Assembly (NCBI GenBank): GCA_019285715.1
Contig: CP079108.1
Span: 1,255,001-1,319,000 of the forward strand
Source of the DNA: Sphingosinicellaceae bacterium
GTDB taxonomy: Bacteria; Pseudomonadota; Alphaproteobacteria; Sphingomonadales; Sphingomonadaceae
DNA: 64,000 nucleotides
Direction: 5' to 3'
Both the position numbers and the translations under genes were made by a program. Below are positions 61,229 to 64,000 of the stretch, one piece after another. Numbering within the stretch: position 1 is the first letter of the stretch; each line of letters opens with the position of its first letter. Below the pieces are notes generated by a model. That model did not search any database. It saw only the letters and a program-made list of their open reading frames with translations, and was not told the origin of the DNA.

Positions 61229-63406
61229 TCACGCGTAGAAACCTTCCCAGCGGCGATATTCATGGTCGACGTCGTCGATAGCGTAAGCGGCAATAGCCTT
61301 CATATCGACCTGGGTCATGACGACACCGACGGGATCGACGCCGATCGACCGTAACCTCTGGAGAGCATTGCGGACGGCGGAAATCCGGGTATTCCGCCAG
61401 CGCACCGCGAGGATCGTCTGCTCGACATGGCTCATCAGCAGCCGCGACTCGACCGCCATCATCGACGGCGCGGTGTCGATGATGACCAGGTCGAAGAACT
61501 CCACCAGCCGCGACATCAACGAGCGCAAGGCTTCCTCGGAGTTGATCTGGGCGTGCTGGTAAGGCCGCGCCATCGTCGGCAGGACCCAGGCACCGCTGCG
61601 CTCATCCTGAAGCACCGCGTCCTTGAGCGGCCACTCGCCCGACAGCACGTCGACCAGTCCAACCTTCGGGGTCAGGCCGAGCATCGCCGCGACCCGCGGA
61701 CGACGGATATCGCCGTCGATGAGCAGGGTCCGGCGACCGCTGATCGCGGCGACGCGCGCCAGGCAGACAGCGAGTGTGCTCTTGCCCTCGCCCGGTCGCG
61801 CCGAGGCGATGCCGACGATGCGTGGCCCGCCGCCCCGCGAGTTGCGCTCGATCGACAGCAGCAAGCTCCGCATCGACTCGGCGATCATCGACATCGGGCG
61901 GTCGATGACGAAATCGACCGGCGCGATCGCGCGTTCGCTGCGCCTCGCAATCGATGCGATCGAGGGCATGTTGACGAGATGGGGCAGGCCCACCCGCACC
62001 TCGACATCGTGCGACGACACCAACCGCTGGTCGAACAGCTGCAGCAGCGCGACGACCGCACTGGCCAGCAGCAGCGCCAGCAAGGTGCCGAGGGCGAGGT
62101 TGAGCTTGCGGTTCGGGGCGCTCGGCTGTTTCGGTACCAGCGCCGAAGACAGCAGCCGCGCGTCGACGTCCGCGACCACTGCCTGGCTGGCGAGAACGGT
62201 CTGACGGGCCAGCAACCCGGCGTAGTTGGTCCGCAACGCGTCCGCCCGGCGTTCGAGTTCGGCGAGCCGTACCGACGCACCGGCGTTGGTGGCGAGGGCG
62301 CCGCGCGCCTCGCCGAGGATACTGCTGGCAACGCCCGCCCGCTGCTGCGCGACCTGTACCCGGGCGCCAAGGTTGGAGACGACCCGCCCGATCTCGGTCT
62401 TGATCGCGGCATCGAGGTCGGCGACCTCCTGGCGGGCCTTTATGACGCTCGGGTGGTCGGGCTGGTAGCGCGCCTCGAGCTGCGCCAGCTGCGCGCTCGC
62501 GGTGGCGCGCTGGCCGCGCAATCCCCCGACGACCGAAGAGTTCAGCGCCTCGCCGACATCGTCGCCGCTCGAGCCCCGTGCCAGCTGTGAACGCGCCGTC
62601 GTATAGCGGGCGCGTTCCTCCGCGAGGGCAGTTTCCGAAGCGGCCTCCTGCTGGCGGAACAGCGACTGGTCGCGCTCGGTGAGGGTAACGCCATCGGCGC
62701 TGAGCAGATTGTGGTTGCGCCGGTAATCGGCGACTTCCTGTTCAGCAGTCTGGAGGCGGCCACGCAGCGCGTCGAGTTCCTTGCGAAGCCCGGCGTCGGC
62801 CGAGCGCGCTGCATCGAGCCTTACATCGCCCTTCGAGAGGATATACTGGCGGACCAGTTCGTTCGCGACGCTGGCGGCGACGAGGGGATCGGTCGCAGTG
62901 TAGCTGACTTGGATGACGTTGGTGTTGCCCGGCCGCTCGATCCGGGTGTGACCACGGACCGTCTCGAGGACAGCAGCCGGTGCGCTGGCGGGCGGAAGCT
63001 GGGTGAGCGCCTCCTCGATCCGTGGCATCGGGCCGGCCTTCAACGCTGCGACAGCGCGCCGGATGACGTCGTTGGACTGCAACACCTGGATCTCGCTGTC
63101 GACCGCGCGGTCTTCGTCGCTGGCATCGGGAATGACGTTGTCGGCCTTCGCGGTGACGTTCAGGATGCGCGAGTTGACCAGCACCGTCGTGGCTGCGGTG
63201 AACTCGGTCGTCCGCATGTAGGTGTAGACTGTGACCGCGCCGAGCACCGTCACGAACACCAGCGCGAACCACACCCAGCGTCGCCGCAGGGCCGCGACGC
63301 CGTGGCGGATGCGGTCGCCGACAGGCGCCAATTCGGTCGATTGGCGGGGCCGCTCGGCGGGGAGGTTGATCCTCTGCCCGGCCGCTACTGGGAGCTGCTC
63401 GTTCAC
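61229..63406 (-). CDS. Polysaccharide co-polymerase / tyrosine autokinase (Wzc type)
   Basis: A 725-residue inner-membrane protein controlling polysaccharide chain length and export. The N-terminal Wzz domain has a first helix (WVWFALVFVTVLGAVTVYTY), a long periplasmic coiled-coil (about 190-400) and a PxxP-like second helix region (PKQPSAPNRKLNLALG). The cytoplasmic BY-kinase has Walker A SARPGEGKSTLAV (about 535-547), A' LLIDGDIRRPR and B LVIIDTAPSM. The C-terminal Tyr cluster is small (AYAIDD, HEYRRWEGFYA). GTG at 63406 has AGGG upstream; a TTG at 63412 overlapping the previous stop is possible. Confidence 0.92.
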   Translation of the reverse strand: MNEQLPVAAGQRINLPAERPRQSTELAPVGDRIRHGVAALRRRWVWFALVFVTVLGAVTVYTYMRTTEFTAATTVLVNSRILNVTAKADNVIPDASDEDRAVDSEIQVLQSNDVIRRAVAALKAGPMPRIEEALTQLPPASAPAAVLETVRGHTRIERPGNTNVIQVSYTATDPLVAASVANELVRQYILSKGDVRLDAARSADAGLRKELDALRGRLQTAEQEVADYRRNHNLLSADGVTLTERDQSLFRQQEAASETALAEERARYTTARSQLARGSSGDDVGEALNSSVVGGLRGQRATASAQLAQLEARYQPDHPSVIKARQEVADLDAAIKTEIGRVVSNLGARVQVAQQRAGVASSILGEARGALATNAGASVRLAELERRADALRTNYAGLLARQTVLASQAVVADVDARLLSSALVPKQPSAPNRKLNLALGTLLALLLASAVVALLQLFDQRLVSSHDVEVRVGLPHLVNMPSIASIARRSERAIAPVDFVIDRPMSMIAESMRSLLLSIERNSRGGGPRIVGIASARPGEGKSTLAVCLARVAAISGRRTLLIDGDIRRPRVAAMLGLTPKVGLVDVLSGEWPLKDAVLQDERSGAWVLPTMARPYQHAQINSEEALRSLMSRLVEFFDLVIIDTAPSMMAVESRLLMSHVEQTILAVRWRNTRISAVRNALQRLRSIGVDPVGVVMTQVDMKAIAAYAIDDVDHEYRRWEGFYA

Positions 63407-63408
63407 GG

Positions 63409-64000
63409 TCAAACCCTGTACCTGATGCCTATGCTCGCACGGTTACGACTGAAAGACCGATAGCTCTCGGCACCGCGTGAGGACAAATCGATGAAATCAT
63501 AGTCGGCACGCACCGACAAGGAACGGTTGAGCCGATACTCAGCGCTTGCGGAGGCGCCGAAGCGGCCGTCACGCCGGTCGACGCCGTTGAAGGTGTCGTG
63601 CTCGTACTGGATCCCGGCACCCAGGATCAGGTTGCGAAGCAGCTCGTGGTCGACCTGCACGCTGCCGACGGTCGCGATATAACCCGTCGAATTCAAAGTG
63701 CCGGCATCACTGACGCTGCGCCGTGCGGCGACCGTGACCGTCGTCAGGTCGCTCGGGAACAGCAAGACTTTCGACGATATCGCGAGGCCGGAGAAGTTGC
63801 GGTATTGGGCGCCCTTGAATTCTCCGTTGACATAGCCGAGGCCGATTTCGCCGCGCGCCCCAAAGGGTAGTTCGAAGCGCGAGCCACCAAGGACCTGGTA
63901 CGTCGTCGAGCCGCGCGCATTGCCGCTGTTGGTATCGCGCGCATCATAGCTCGTCGACACCCGACTGGCCTCCACGAAATAGGCCAGCGACGGCGATTGC
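63409..64000 (-). CDS. Outer-membrane beta-barrel protein, 5' end outside window
   Basis: The frame is open to base 64000, so only the last 196 residues are visible. They show alternating amphipathic strands (FELPFGARGEIGLGYVNGE, TVTVAARRSVSD, LGAGIQYEHDTF, SVRADYDFIDL) and end ASIGIRYRV, typical of a barrel. This fits the outer-membrane beta-barrel family found beside Wzc-like genes in alphaproteobacterial exopolysaccharide clusters, with a possible role in export or surface attachment (inference). The stop lies three bases before the preferred wzc start. Confidence 0.8.
   Translation of the reverse strand, partial: QSPSLAYFVEASRVSTSYDARDTNSGNARGSTTYQVLGGSRFELPFGARGEIGLGYVNGEFKGAQYRNFSGLAISSKVLLFPSDLTTVTVAARRSVSDAGTLNSTGYIATVGSVQVDHELLRNLILGAGIQYEHDTFNGVDRRDGRFGASASAEYRLNRSLSVRADYDFIDLSSRGAESYRSFSRNRASIGIRYRV

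Noticed and set aside
60804-61232. 142-codon minus-strand frame next to wzc
   Set aside because: Overlaps the better plus-strand frame with a membrane helix, and its product is Arg/Pro-rich without structure.
1-64000. CRISPR arrays, insertion sequences, prophage or tRNA-linked islands
   Set aside because: No regularly spaced repeats, transposase or integrase motifs, or tRNA genes were seen anywhere in the window.

Overview
The window reads as a chromosomal segment of a high-GC alphaproteobacterium, most likely a member of the Sphingomonadales. This rests on the dense GC-rich coding, a MipZ-type division ATPase, an RNase E ending in an alphaproteobacterial-type RKGWWSRTFG tail, DUF3572 and DUF3597 proteins, a large TonB-dependent receptor, and a ruvA-ruvC-yebC neighbourhood. 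No rRNA, tRNA, insertion sequence, prophage or CRISPR array was found. Most of the window is core chromosome with many 1-8 nt stop/start overlaps (ATGA, GTGA, TTGA).

Layout. 0-6 kb: end of a TPR protein, ispE (isoprenoid precursor synthesis), a small exported protein, N-formylglutamate amidohydrolase, glmM and an aldo/keto reductase. 6-9.2 kb: TonB-dependent receptor with a palindromic operator candidate. 9.2-23 kb: an osmo-glucan/trehalose block with opgG-opgH (periplasmic glucans), divergent otsB-GH15-otsA (trehalose), an exported GH31 alpha-glucosidase, a 43-residue membrane peptide, and a single-chain adenylation/carrier/membrane-acyltransferase protein. 23-30 kb: SDR and NnrU genes, a three-gene peptide-use operon (POT transporter, lipoprotein amidohydrolase, amidohydrolase lacking the HxH motif), a nitroreductase and a GntR regulator. 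30-35 kb: cell-wall amidase, a DUF3011 protein, and rne with a long structured leader. 35-41.5 kb: ruvB separated from ruvA-ruvC by about 2 kb of other genes (a short accessory pair with a frameshift, plus an M19 dipeptidase-like protein), then yebC, a J-domain membrane protein and mipZ. 41.5-51.3 kb: panC, a FemAB-like/RidA/HAD/DUF3572 operon, rpmG, rnr, a DUF3597 protein and topA with an intrinsic terminator. 51.4-52.2 kb: a PemK-like/Phd-like toxin-antitoxin pair with a promoter-operator. 52.2-55.6 kb: an E1/transketolase-like enzyme and an alpha/beta hydrolase. 55.6-64 kb: the edge of an exopolysaccharide cluster (GH26, Wzx flippase, Wzy-like polymerase/ligase, acyltransferase, Wzc tyrosine kinase, outer-membrane beta-barrel) running off the right end.

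How it fits together. The 9-23 kb block is the most interesting part. It combines periplasmic glucan synthesis, cytoplasmic trehalose synthesis, two alpha-glucoside hydrolases and a carrier-dependent membrane acyltransferase that could decorate a glucan. Between genes, a family of GTCATCCC-type palindromes sits at gene 3' ends (3.5, 24.4, 35.1 and 39.4 kb), and three convergent gene pairs share their stop codons on one tetranucleotide.
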